From NCBI GenBank assembly GCA_036245525.1, contig BTPG01000001.1, positions 178,706,958 to 178,770,957 of the forward strand: a stretch of DNA of 64,000 nucleotides, given 5' to 3'. The position numbers and the translations under genes were made by a program. Under the pieces are notes generated by a model, which had not been told where the DNA came from, made no database searches, and worked only from the letters and a program-made list of their open reading frames with translations. Every line of letters starts with the position of its first letter. Positions within the stretch are counted from its first letter, which is position 1. The DNA comes from Semisulcospira habei. Its lineage: Eukaryota; Mollusca; Gastropoda; Semisulcospiridae. This document shows positions 19,269 to 27,676 of this stretch, one piece after another.

Positions 19269-20456
19269 TATTCCTAATCCTGTTAATCCTATTGTCAATG
19301 CGGTTCTCTCGGATTCATGTGTGTCAGGCTGTATGGTTGTTGGAGCAAGGGAAGTAATCACTTGTAATGGTTTTTTCAATAGTTTATGCACAGTTGTTCC
19401 TCCTAAATTTACAGTTTTATTGAGACCTAGTTTTTGATCAACACCAGCAACAATGATTTCATTATTATAATTTGTTATTGTACCCATTTGGAGTTGAAGG
19501 TCAGATGGTAACATGTATAACCCAGTGCCAACTACAAAGTCAACTTTCGATCTGGCATATCTGAGTACATCTTGGTAGCGTTGTATGCTTGATGGGAGAT
19601 CAACTGTTAAATTAATTGAATCTTCTAGATTAGCGAGAAATTGTTTTTGCGAATCGAATATTCCACTTCCATTCAAAATATTTGATTTTGTTAGTGATTG
19701 AGCACCTAGTATACACCAGACATATGTTCTGATAGACTCATTTACGCGCTCAACTCCCGCTTGAGTAAACCCATCAGATTTATCTAAAATAAATGTGGTC
19801 CACGCATTAGTCTGCTTCTGCTCTATTGATCCTATCCAGACTTGTGATTTTGATGAGAATGAAGTGTAACCAGGGTAATAATCTTGAGGGTATTGTCTGT
19901 GACTCAAAGCGTAATACAATGTACCAATGCCGTGGTGATCATCAAGTTTTTGTGTGAAGTCATACTTAGTGCTTATGTTAAATTCATTACAAATGCGTTC
20001 AAACGCTTTCATATCCATGGGGTTGTTATACCTGTTGAAACTGGATTCAGTGGGTAATGGTGTATGCAGTTCTGACAGTATACGTCTAAGCTGGTAATAA
20101 ACATGGAAACGGTAGACAGACCTAATCAGTTTGTTTGAGTGATTCAAGTGGTCTGTAAATGAAACACCACAGCCTGTAGTTGAGCATAGTATGGCAAAGT
20201 TAAGTTGGTTTTGAAACATCTGTAGTGGACTTGAAGACCACTTTCTTGCAGTTGAGTCATCTGTTATTGGAGGGTTTAGGTAATGGTCAAATGGATTTGG
20301 TACTTTGACTTGGAATAGATCTTGTTCTGACACAGCTATATCAAGCTGATTTAACTGAATTATTTTCTGTTCATAAGTAGGTGCAACATTATATTTGGCA
20401 TTCACATTAAATTCAAATGCGTTTGTTGTGGTAATGGTTGGTGATTTAAATTCCAT
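19245..20456 (-). CDS. Conserved Polinton protein (403 aa) with C-terminal anchor
   Basis: Intact. The body is globular with conserved patches (LNFAILCSTTGCGVSF, FTDHLNHSNKLIR, DGFTQAGVERVNESIRTYVW, RYARSKVDFVVG). A C-terminal transmembrane segment (GLTGLGILLLYLF) ends the chain. The same protein is seen at 44586-45830 and, split, at 34395-34793 plus 53180-54042. It is retained with the capsid genes on the right half. I know of no biochemical function; the membrane anchor and conservation suggest a virion or assembly role. Convergent with the 390-aa gene and divergent from the 236-aa gene. Confidence 0.82.
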   Translation of the reverse strand: MEFKSPTITTTNAFEFNVNAKYNVAPTYEQKIIQLNQLDIAVSEQDLFQVKVPNPFDHYLNPPITDDSTARKWSSSPLQMFQNQLNFAILCSTTGCGVSFTDHLNHSNKLIRSVYRFHVYYQLRRILSELHTPLPTESSFNRYNNPMDMKAFERICNEFNISTKYDFTQKLDDHHGIGTLYYALSHRQYPQDYYPGYTSFSSKSQVWIGSIEQKQTNAWTTFILDKSDGFTQAGVERVNESIRTYVWCILGAQSLTKSNILNGSGIFDSQKQFLANLEDSINLTVDLPSSIQRYQDVLRYARSKVDFVVGTGLYMLPSDLQLQMGTITNYNNEIIVAGVDQKLGLNKTVNLGGTTVHKLLKKPLQVITSLAPTTIQPDTHESERTALTIGLTGLGILLLYLFH

Positions 20457-20480
20457 CCTTTTTTATATGAGATAATAAAA

Positions 20481-21191
20481 ATGTTTATTACCTTAACAAA
20501 TCTTGACACAAGCAAACCAGTGTGGTTAACTAATGGGATTGATAATCGGAATGGTAGCAAGTCTGTAGCTATCCATGAATTGTTCTATACAGTAAAATGG
20601 TTTAATGTAGAAGATGATATATATAATAAAGTAATTTTTGATGGTAAGACTGAAGCTATACCACCTGGGTATTATGACTTTTGTACTATAGCTGAATGGT
20701 TTCAAAGTAAATTTAAAATTAAAGCAACTTTAAATCCAGCTAACCTACTTGTTACATTAGAATTTCTGAAACAAGATTGGTTAAAAATTTCAGATAGATT
20801 TGCATATTTACTTGGATTTTATATTGACGAAGATTGGTATAGAACAGATGATTTAGATGAAGCTATGTTTGGTATTATAACAATGAAGACAAAAAAACTT
20901 AAAATAACTGGAAAACGTCCTGTCAATTTGTCAGTACACACAGTGCTAAATGTTTATTTGAAAGAACTAAACACATCTGAGAATGTTCACAATGGAAAGC
21001 CTTCAACTTTGTTGAGATGCTTACCTACTGGAACTGCTCCGTATTGTGAAAGTGTAGTTGTTAGATTTCCTAATTTGCAGTTTAAGAAATTAGGTTCTAG
21101 TTTCTTTGAGTCACTGAGTATATCTGTAACTAATCAGGATGACAAACCAGTTCTTATGCATGATTTTAGTGTAGTGTTAGAAGTTAAATAA
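20481..21191 (+). CDS. Putative Polinton minor capsid (penton-like) protein, 236 aa
   Basis: Intact, and short enough for a single beta-sandwich. The N-terminal half differs strongly between copies. The C-terminal ~100 residues are nearly invariant, with alternating beta-type stretches ending LSISVTNQDDKPVLMHDFSV. I call it a possible minor capsid protein because of length, beta-rich pattern, position beside the capsid genes and a terminal strand resembling penton-type single jelly-rolls. A structure comparison would decide. The start follows GATAATAAAA. Confidence 0.5.
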   Translation: MFITLTNLDTSKPVWLTNGIDNRNGSKSVAIHELFYTVKWFNVEDDIYNKVIFDGKTEAIPPGYYDFCTIAEWFQSKFKIKATLNPANLLVTLEFLKQDWLKISDRFAYLLGFYIDEDWYRTDDLDEAMFGIITMKTKKLKITGKRPVNLSVHTVLNVYLKELNTSENVHNGKPSTLLRCLPTGTAPYCESVVVRFPNLQFKKLGSSFFESLSISVTNQDDKPVLMHDFSVVLEVK

Positions 21192-21210
21192 TTTTATTTT
21201 TGTTTATAAA

Positions 21211-22090
21211 AATGAGTGGTCTTGGTCCAAAGTGAACAATCATACCAGTTGCGTGTCCGGTTACAGAGTTGAAAGATTTGGCAGACGTCCAGGATTTTGA
21301 GAAGGAAGGGGATGTTGGAGAAATATATGGTTTTGAACTTGATTTAAATGGCATGTACAAGAGGAAAGTAATTGTTGACATGAAAGACAGTGAAAAACAG
21401 ATTCCTAAACTTGGTCAGCTGCGTGATGTTACTGTACCTACTCCACCTGTAAATAATTCGCCCTACAACTTAATACATGTGGGTAGTAAGTGGGTTGTTT
21501 CACCTGTACCTGTTCCACCACCCACAATTGACTGGGACATAAAGATTGAATTTATTAGTCCTTATGTATACACTGATGATGAAGGCGCCTTAGTGTTTAG
21601 GAAGGTTGTTAATTCTGGGCCGCTTATTGTAAGCCTTGTTCCAAGCTTTGCTTCAGACGACAATAGCAGAGAAAAACTGAAAGTTGAAAATTATGAGAAA
21701 CGGAGATATCTTCTTACGCACAGGAAGGGTAGGTCTGATGCGAAGGTCGTGTTTGCACCAATAAACTTTCCCATCGCAAGAGAAGCGACAATAGTATTTG
21801 AAATTATCATGAGATCAGTAACTACTGCTAAAGAGGCTCAAATTGCACAAGGAATTAAACTTACATGGAATGACACAGTGGCAGAGTCATCAAAGGTCTT
21901 TATTGCTATTACAAAAAATAATGATGTTATTAATGTTTCGAGCAGTGTTCCAGCTGTCAAGGTGGTGGTCGACAAAACAACTTTTGTTCGTCTAACTTAC
22001 ATAAACCTTGAACACATTGATCTTGTTGCATTTTATTATGCTAACAAATTGTATACTTTTGAAGAGTTGCAAAATGTAATTGCTGATTAA
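21211..22090 (+). pseudogene. Conserved Polinton protein (~295 aa), copy B
   Basis: The start ATGAGTGG at 21211 aligns with the intact copy D gene (46568), but TGA ends the frame after seven codons. The remaining frame is open, and a downstream Met at 21269 could restart it. The product is soluble, probably alpha/beta, with conserved patches (DLADVQDFEKEG, FISPYVYTDDEGALVF, VVDKTTFVRLTYI). No family recognised. It lies between the 236-aa and 232-aa genes on one strand with spacers of 20-31 bases. Confidence 0.75.
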
Positions 22091-22120
22091 ATAAAAAAAA
22101 TATATTTGTCAATAAAAAAA

Positions 22121-22816
22121 ATGGTAAACTTCTATCCGCAACTACCGACGCTTGAGCCGACTGAAACAAATGTGACGACTAAAACAACACTTGCGCCTGA
22201 TCCACAGGTGACAGCTGTGCCAATTGCATCAGATAAAACATTACAGGCAGATTCATTCAGATTAAATAATATTACAGAAGCTTTGAAATATTTGGAAAGT
22301 GAAGAGGCTAAGTACTCACGGTGCAAAAGGAGGTATAAGTCAGTATTTAATTCTGTTCAAAACACTTCTATGGCTATTGGTGCAGTTTCAGCTTCATGTT
22401 CTGTAGGGGGTATAGTTCTGTTTGCCACAGGAATTGGAAGTTTGGCTGGAATAGCAATTGAGGGTGTTAGCGTTGCTACATGCCTGGCTTGCTTTGGTTT
22501 GGAAGCCTTGAACAAGAGGTTTCACACGAAATTACAGAAACATGAAGCATTGAGTACACTTGCTGGTGCAAAGCTGAGCAGTATGAAACTTATTATCAGT
22601 AAGGCATTGAATGATAATTTTATTGATGACGAAGAATTTAAGCGGGTCCAGGATGATTTAAATAATTACAAAAAACAGAAGTCTGAAATTCAGAATAAAA
22701 TGCGTAGTCAATCTCCTGTGAATGTTGAAGAACTAAAGGCTAGTTTTTTAGAGATGGGAAAACAGATCGGTGTTCAGAAAACCACAGAAAAACTACACAT
22801 TCTTTTAAACAAATAA
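22121..22816 (+). CDS. Polinton membrane-associated protein (232 aa) ending at a slippery site
   Basis: Start MVNFYPQLP at 22121, after AATAAAAAAA. The N-terminus is Thr/Pro-rich. There is a glycine-rich hydrophobic region (~90-125; IVLFATGIGSLAGIAIEG). The C-terminal half is helical, with KHEALSTLAGAKLSSMKLI and DDEEFKRVQDDLNNYKKQKS, a pattern seen widely in Polinton-linked genes. Its last codons are CTT TTA AAC AAA TAA, which contain an in-frame T TTA AAC heptamer (see the next entry). It is the last gene of the right half. Function unknown; membrane association is inferred. Confidence 0.8.
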   Translation: MVNFYPQLPTLEPTETNVTTKTTLAPDPQVTAVPIASDKTLQADSFRLNNITEALKYLESEEAKYSRCKRRYKSVFNSVQNTSMAIGAVSASCSVGGIVLFATGIGSLAGIAIEGVSVATCLACFGLEALNKRFHTKLQKHEALSTLAGAKLSSMKLIISKALNDNFIDDEEFKRVQDDLNNYKKQKSEIQNKMRSQSPVNVEELKASFLEMGKQIGVQKTTEKLHILLNK

Positions 22817-22938
22817 AAATCAGATTTGGTAATCAATCAATATTTTTGTCATATGCTTCGCAGAGAGATGACACGTCATTTACACCACTTGTGCCTGATT
22901 GTTTAGCCCCATCAGCACCACCACCAGAGTACTACTGA
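22804..22938 (+). other. Candidate -1 ribosomal frameshift site and late-domain extension, copy B
   Basis: TTTAAAC at 22804-22810 is split by the zero frame as T TTA AAC, the canonical X XXY YYZ arrangement, one sense codon before TAA (22814-22816). After a -1 slip the frame reads from 22810 for 42 sense codons to TGA at 22936-22938. It ends in PSAPPPEYY (22909-22935), which combines PSAP (TSG101-type) and PPEY (PPxY, NEDD4-type) motifs. There is no in-frame ATG in this extension, so frameshifting is the simplest way to translate it. No strong downstream stem-loop or pseudoknot is obvious. Confidence 0.6.
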
Positions 22939-22949
22939 GAAAAAAAAGT

Positions 22950-23199
22950 TTTTTTATTGTCCTTGTATCTTGTCAAATCTGACCGAGTAAGTTGTGACTT
23001 AAGTCAAGTTGTTGTAAGAACTTATAAGAACTTACAGTAAGTAATTAATAAGTTCTTATGATAAGTAATTAATAAGTTCTTATGACAACTAACTTAAAGG
23101 TTACCTCTGCAGATTCCTAAAAGTTAGTTGTAACTTGTTAATAAGTATAAAATCACTTAGTCAGGTAAATAATTAGGTGTTCATAGAGACAATAGTTAT
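22950..23199. repeat. AT-rich zone with repeated AAGTTCTTAT and a TGACTTAAGTCA palindrome
   Basis: No gene. It contains the perfect 12-bp palindrome TGACTTAAGTCA at 22995-23006 and several direct and inverted AAGTTCTTATRA units. The same kind of zone follows the 232-aa gene in D (48280-48490) and C (57200-57440), so it belongs to the Polinton right arm. It could act in termination, replication or packaging; that is only inference. Confidence 0.7.
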
Positions 23200-23406
23200 A
23201 GAGATAGATACTAAGAGATTTAAAAGATAATTAAATCAATAATGACGCATCGGTCATGCTCGTCACTTTTTAAAATCAAAGGGTTGATTCGGAATAACGG
23301 AGGGTGTAATGGAGTCAAAAATTTTAATATTAAAAATGACGTAAATTAATGACCGATGCGTCATTATTGAATTCATTGTCTTTTAAATCTCTTAGTATCT
23401 ATCTCT
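23200..23406. mobile_element. MITE-like element with 58-bp terminal inverted repeats
   Basis: Left arm 23200-23257 and right arm 23349-23406 are near-identical reverse complements (AGAGATAGATACTAAGAGAT, then AATGACGCATCGGTCAT at the inner ends), with about 90 bp between. No coding capacity. It separates the decayed right end of copy B from the LINE gene that hosts copy C. Its arms are unrelated to those of the element at 8223-8466. Confidence 0.8.
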
Positions 23407-23624
23407 CACCCTGCAAATAAGGAACTAGCTACAGAAACACCGACGAATAGACAACAGCAATTCCTTTCCTGGAGGAGGAAGGTTTTTCTATCAGAAGATT
23501 TATGACGTCGTGTGGTGAAAGTCGAAAGTCTTCGGAAGCCACCAAGACCAAGCCGCCTCTTTCTATCCAGGGGCACAATCATGGGCACATGGAATGTCAA
23601 GACCATGTACCAGAGCAGCAAGGC
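23407..23624 (+). mobile_element. LINE-E endonuclease gene, 5' part (split by Polinton C)
   Basis: The translation near 23575-23624 reads GTWNVKTMYQSSKA, typical of the start of an exonuclease-endonuclease-phosphatase (EEP) domain in animal non-LTR retrotransposons. The reading stops at 23624-23625 where the Polinton C TIR begins. It resumes at 59334 with (K)AAQIAAEMQKYNLALLGIS, 35.7 kb away. Confidence 0.85.
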
Positions 23625-23844
23625 AGGGAGATAAGAAACTATTTTCCTTGACCACCATTTTTGTTATCCTAATTAAACAACCTTTAATTAACTATTTTTC
23701 GCTATCAAAACTCATAATGACCATGTCGCTCACATTTCCCAGATCCCCGTTATTTACTCTGCAAAATAAAGATTTCCAAAATCAGTACCATTGACAACTA
23801 AAGCAAAATTAACACCTGAGCTAATTAATCTATCAATGATGTAA
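23625..23844 (+). repeat. Left terminal inverted repeat of Polinton C
   Basis: Matches the reverse complement of 59128-59333 over about 210 bp with few substitutions and one ~10-base gap. It begins with AG, as is usual for Polinton ends. Confidence 0.92.
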
Positions 23845-23928
23845 ACATTAACACACTAAAATACACATTTTAAGAGTTTAATTATAGTTTCAAGAATTAA
23901 TAATTTTTATATTAAAAAAAATTATAAA

Positions 23929-25333
23929 ATGAACCAAGACGAATTACTTTTTTTAAGTGATATCAATGCTGTAGAAAACAAAGACTTAGACTCTAAAAAA
24001 ACAGCGCCTTCTCTCTGTAGTTGTTTCAGGCAAATCAAAAGCTTATTTTTAAAAACAATACACAGGCATGCCTATCCATACGGAATTTCCGTATTTTTTA
24101 CGGAAATTTTAAAAATCAAGCTAGCGCTACAGAAAATACGGAGACTTGTTTTACGTTACGGAAACGTACGCACACACACAAAAAAAAAAAAAACCACGTT
24201 GGCCTGTGCTTGGCCGTGAAAGGTTTTCAACAGGTGGTAGTAGCCATCTCACACGATGCAGCTACGCAGCTCAGCTTTTATCTTTGATATTGAGATGTTC
24301 GCCGCATTCTTTTTTCCAAATAATATGAATTTTTAAAAATATCGTTGTTGTTAACATAATGCAAGTGTTTATTTTAGTTTAAAGCTGTGGGTGAAGTTGT
24401 ACAATAAAAGATATTCTAATCTGACAAAAAATGCAATTATTTTGCATTTTGTTTTAAATTAGTACATAAAATAATAATTTATATGATTTACTAATTTATC
24501 ATTAATATTAGTTGCCTTTTAAATCTAGAAATAAAGTAACTGTTGGAGTTAGTCAAATTAAAACAATAACAAGGGGAGTAAGCACACTCAGACAATTTGC
24601 TCAATTACGTCCCTTTATTTAAACCAACCTGTCAGTGTCTGCTTTCCCTTGGTTGGACCTAAGTGCAATGATCAGAAAATTTCGCAAAGTGCAAGTTTTA
24701 AAAAAAATTAAGTGGAGGGTGGGGGGGCACCCAACCCAACCATTATTTCACCCATTACAGAGATGTGCAAACTATATATGTCCTGGTCAGTGATGTGTGT
24801 GTGTGTCATTTTTATTTTTGCGCTCGTGCTAATATAAAAGACACAATATAAAAAAACAGTGCGTAAATAATAACAATAGTAATACTGAAATTTCAAATAG
24901 CTAATACTGAAACTTCAAATTGAGGGTAGGCATGCCTGAATACATGACAGAAGATATAGAATCCCTCATGGTTGAGGAGTTAATTAAACTACATTCTAAA
25001 TATGAAAATCACATCACTTCACTAATGACTCGTGATTTAAGTCGATCTCTTTTCTGTCTATACACAAAAGCAGTGAGTCACTTTCTACCTGTAGGCACTG
25101 ACAGTCTATCAGACGACCTTGACAGCAACCCTATTGTTTCAAGTTCAATTGGCAAATTAGCATGTGTAATGTTTTACAAGTTTGGCAATTACCTTGCACC
25201 TGTGGTAACTTTGCTTGTTACTGGGAGTCATATTGATTTTACGAAATTAAATTTTACTGCAGTAGAAAATGGACGAGACCCAGACGACTCCAGAAATGAG
25301 TCCTGTCTTGACACAGGTTCAAATGGTGACTAA
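23929..25333 (+). pseudogene. Polinton 175-aa protein, copy C, split by an 876-bp insertion
   Basis: The N-terminus (MNQDELLFLSDINAVENKD) starts at 23929 and the C-terminal part runs 24945-25333 (YMTEDIESL onward). The insertion at 24063-24938 interrupts it after about 45 codons, and an indel in the A run at 23997 has shifted the frame as well. The end overlaps the 157-aa gene start as in other copies. Confidence 0.88.
24063..24938. mobile_element. Non-autonomous DNA transposon, 876 bp, 6-bp TSD
   Basis: The ends are CAGGCATGCCTATCC and its inverse (GGGTAGGCATGCCTG), about 15 bp of TIR. Flanks are the perfect repeats AATACA at 24057-24062 and 24939-24944; removing one restores the 175-aa gene sequence context. 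The interior is AT-rich with no transposase and includes a short A run after CA repeats. I cannot name the superfamily. Confidence 0.88.
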
Positions 25334-25709
25334 GACTAAACGTCAAGGCAGGGTTGAGCCTGGAAAAAGATTAGCTGAATGGAACAGACAAAAAAAAATT
25401 ACGGCTTCAAGCATTAACAGAAAAGGTAGCTGACCGACCATCAGAATCATCAATAGCACCAGCCCCAGCACCGGTGTCACTACCATCAGGCCCAACACAT
25501 TCACCCCTCAACAAAGTGAGAGACAAACAACAAAATATATAGTTGCTGGATTTGTTGTCAGATTTGGTTACGTAGGTTACCAATTATACAAAAAATACAA
25601 ACCACAGACTCGAACAGTGTCCAAAAAATTAGACACTCCAAAAATAAAACCAGAAGTCGCCACATTACCAGCAGTGCCAATACCTTTCGATCCATTTTTT
25701 ATGCAGTAA
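25269..25709 (+). pseudogene. Polinton single-pass membrane protein (157-aa family), copy C
   Basis: Start codon 25269 lies within the 175-aa gene end, and the stop after ATGCAG is at 25707-25709. A frameshift in the A run near 25390 and a short deletion break the frame. The transmembrane core (VAGFVV-FGYVGYQLYKKY) is recognisable in another frame. Confidence 0.8.
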
Positions 25710-25745
25710 ATAAAAATATTAATTTAATTTTTATTGCATTAGAAA

Positions 25746-25977
25746 ATGAGCAAAACAAAAAAACTTAATGAACCTTGTCTATCACTCTGCCATAGTAAGC
25801 AGACTAGCAGTAGCTTACTCTATGCTGGGAAAAAGTATACTCAAAATGAAATCGGCAGACCTGAGTAGATTAGATTTTAAAGACGGCGCTAAGCTAATTG
25901 CAGTTGTCACAGCGTCAATTGCAACAAAAGCCTTTCTCATCAAGCAAGGAATTAATCCCGAAAATGTTTCTATGTAA
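25746..25977 (+). pseudogene. Small Polinton membrane protein (76-aa family), copy C
   Basis: The start at 25746 is followed by an A-run insertion that shifts the first eight codons. The rest is open from MNLVYHSAIVSRLAVAYSML at 25768 to the TAA at 25975-25977. Confidence 0.8.
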
Positions 25978-25989
25978 ATAAAAATAAGT

Positions 25990-26428
25990 ATGGCGACTTT
26001 AGCTATTATGATTGGGGGCACCATGGTCAACGCCCTGGCTTTCAGTGGATCAAATTATCTCTTTTCCAAAATGGGTAGAGAGGAATCTGCAGAAGAAATG
26101 AAGTGACACAATGAGGTGTCTGAAAAACTTGCACAAGCCCAGCAGGAGTATGAAAAGCAAAGAATAGAGAAACTTGATTTTATTAATGAAAAACTCAGAC
26201 TTGAAGGTCACGCACAGCATACATTTTCTAATGAGGGATGACGCAATCAGACAATATTTTCTTGTTACGGGCGATGACATGACCATTCCACAGCCGAAAC
26301 TTAGTGATTACCATCAACCAAGTCCAGAACAAAGAAATGGGGAGATAATCTTTGTTCTAGTGGGAATGACATTTGTATATTTTACTGAAGTTTATATTGC
26401 TAGAAAAAATGACAGACATCGAAAATAA
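25990..26428 (+). pseudogene. Polinton coiled-coil membrane protein (144-aa family), copy C
   Basis: Start ATGGCGACTTTAGC at 25990. A CGT (Arg) codon has become TGA near 26104, and an indel near 26233 shifts the frame. The C-terminal transmembrane part is readable at 26174-26428. Overlap with the integrase start is kept. Confidence 0.82.
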
Positions 26429-27376
26429 ACTATCAAAAATATATTACTCCCCAATTGGATATTGAAAAGGAAAAACTGCGATTCAGAAATTACATGCGGC
26501 CGTGGGCGGTGATATAACACTCAATCAAATAAAACAATGGTTACAGAGACGGGCAATTTGGCAAATATGTTTACCTGCTATAAGAAAATTAACAAGACCT
26601 CATTTTGTGAACACTACCCCTAATGACAAACATCAAATGGACCTCCTGTTTTTACTGCATGATACAATAAGAAAGAAGCGTTACAAGTATGCACTAACTG
26701 TCATTGACATTGCTTCAAGGTAAAAGGACGCTGAGCCCATAACTGACAAAAACACTAGTATGGTTGCGACTGCTTTAACAAAAATATATAGTCGAGGCCC
26801 TTTAAAATTCCCCAGACTTGTGCAAGTCGATGACGGATCTGAATTCAAAGGAGCAGTTAATCAGTTATTTGTGAAGCATGGTGTACTGGTTAGATGCGGG
26901 ATACCTGGTGTGCACAGGTCACAGGCAATTGTTGAAAACATTAACAAACAATTATCAGAGAGACTTTTCAGCTATCAGTATTCTAAGGAACTCATGCATG
27001 ACGCACATAACACTGAGTGGATTAAAAGATTACCGTCTGTGATAAAAGCAATGAATAACGAAGGTCATGTAAAACACGCTGATGATATTAAATTGAAAAC
27101 AATGACAGAGCCAAACACAACACCATCAGGACCACCGTCAGCGCCTAACACAAGTTTATTTACAAAACAGATAAGATATCTATATCAACCCGGAGAATCA
27201 GAAAATGACATCAGGCGCAGAGCAACCAATCCCATTTGGTCCACGTCCATACACAATATAAAAAAATAGTCCCCGGTAACCCGCCGATTTATTATCTATA
27301 TGAGCCTACCCCACACAGGGCATTTGTCAGAGAAGAATTACAGATTATTCCCCCAGACACTGTTACTCACTTTTAA
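26409..27376 (+). pseudogene. INT: Polinton integrase, copy C
   Basis: The rve core is recognisable in pieces: HQMDLLFLLHDT, VQVDDGSEF and IVENINKQL. A Trp codon is TGA near 26464, a Tyr codon is TAA near 26720, and an indel after the run near 27260 shifts the tail. It cannot supply integrase. Confidence 0.9.
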
Positions 27377-27645
27377 CCATTTGGGTCATTTCATTAACTA
27401 ACTTGTCGATTAATCCATCAGCTATTTCTTCAGATAACTTAAGTCTGTAATGTCCAGATGCATAAGCCTTCTCCTTACTGTGAAACACACATTTTGTGTC
27501 TCCTACTGCAAGTGACTTTTAATGTGTTTGGATTATTTCAAGATTGTGTTTGTTTGATCTCAGTGACGTGTTTGGATAATCAGGCATTAATTCTCCATCT
27601 AATACTTGCTTGTAATGCTCATATCAGATATCTTTATTTTTTATT

Positions 27646-27676
<31 letters not shown>

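Larger units (their letters stand above)
8467..23199 (+). mobile_element. Polinton copy B, with inverted left-half block
   Basis: It contains every gene type of the family, but the block from the small-protein gene to the 175-aa gene (8467-14932) lies reversed relative to copies C and D. ATPase onward (14976-22938) is in the usual order and orientation. No TIR is visible at either end. The left edge abuts a MITE-like element, and the right edge fades into a second one at 23200. A 28-nt A run at 14948-14975 marks the inversion junction. Confidence 0.88.

Noticed and set aside
22841..22938. The late-domain frame as a stand-alone small gene in copy B
   Set aside because: There is no ATG in that frame in copy B, and conservation extends back to the slippery site, so frameshifting is preferred.
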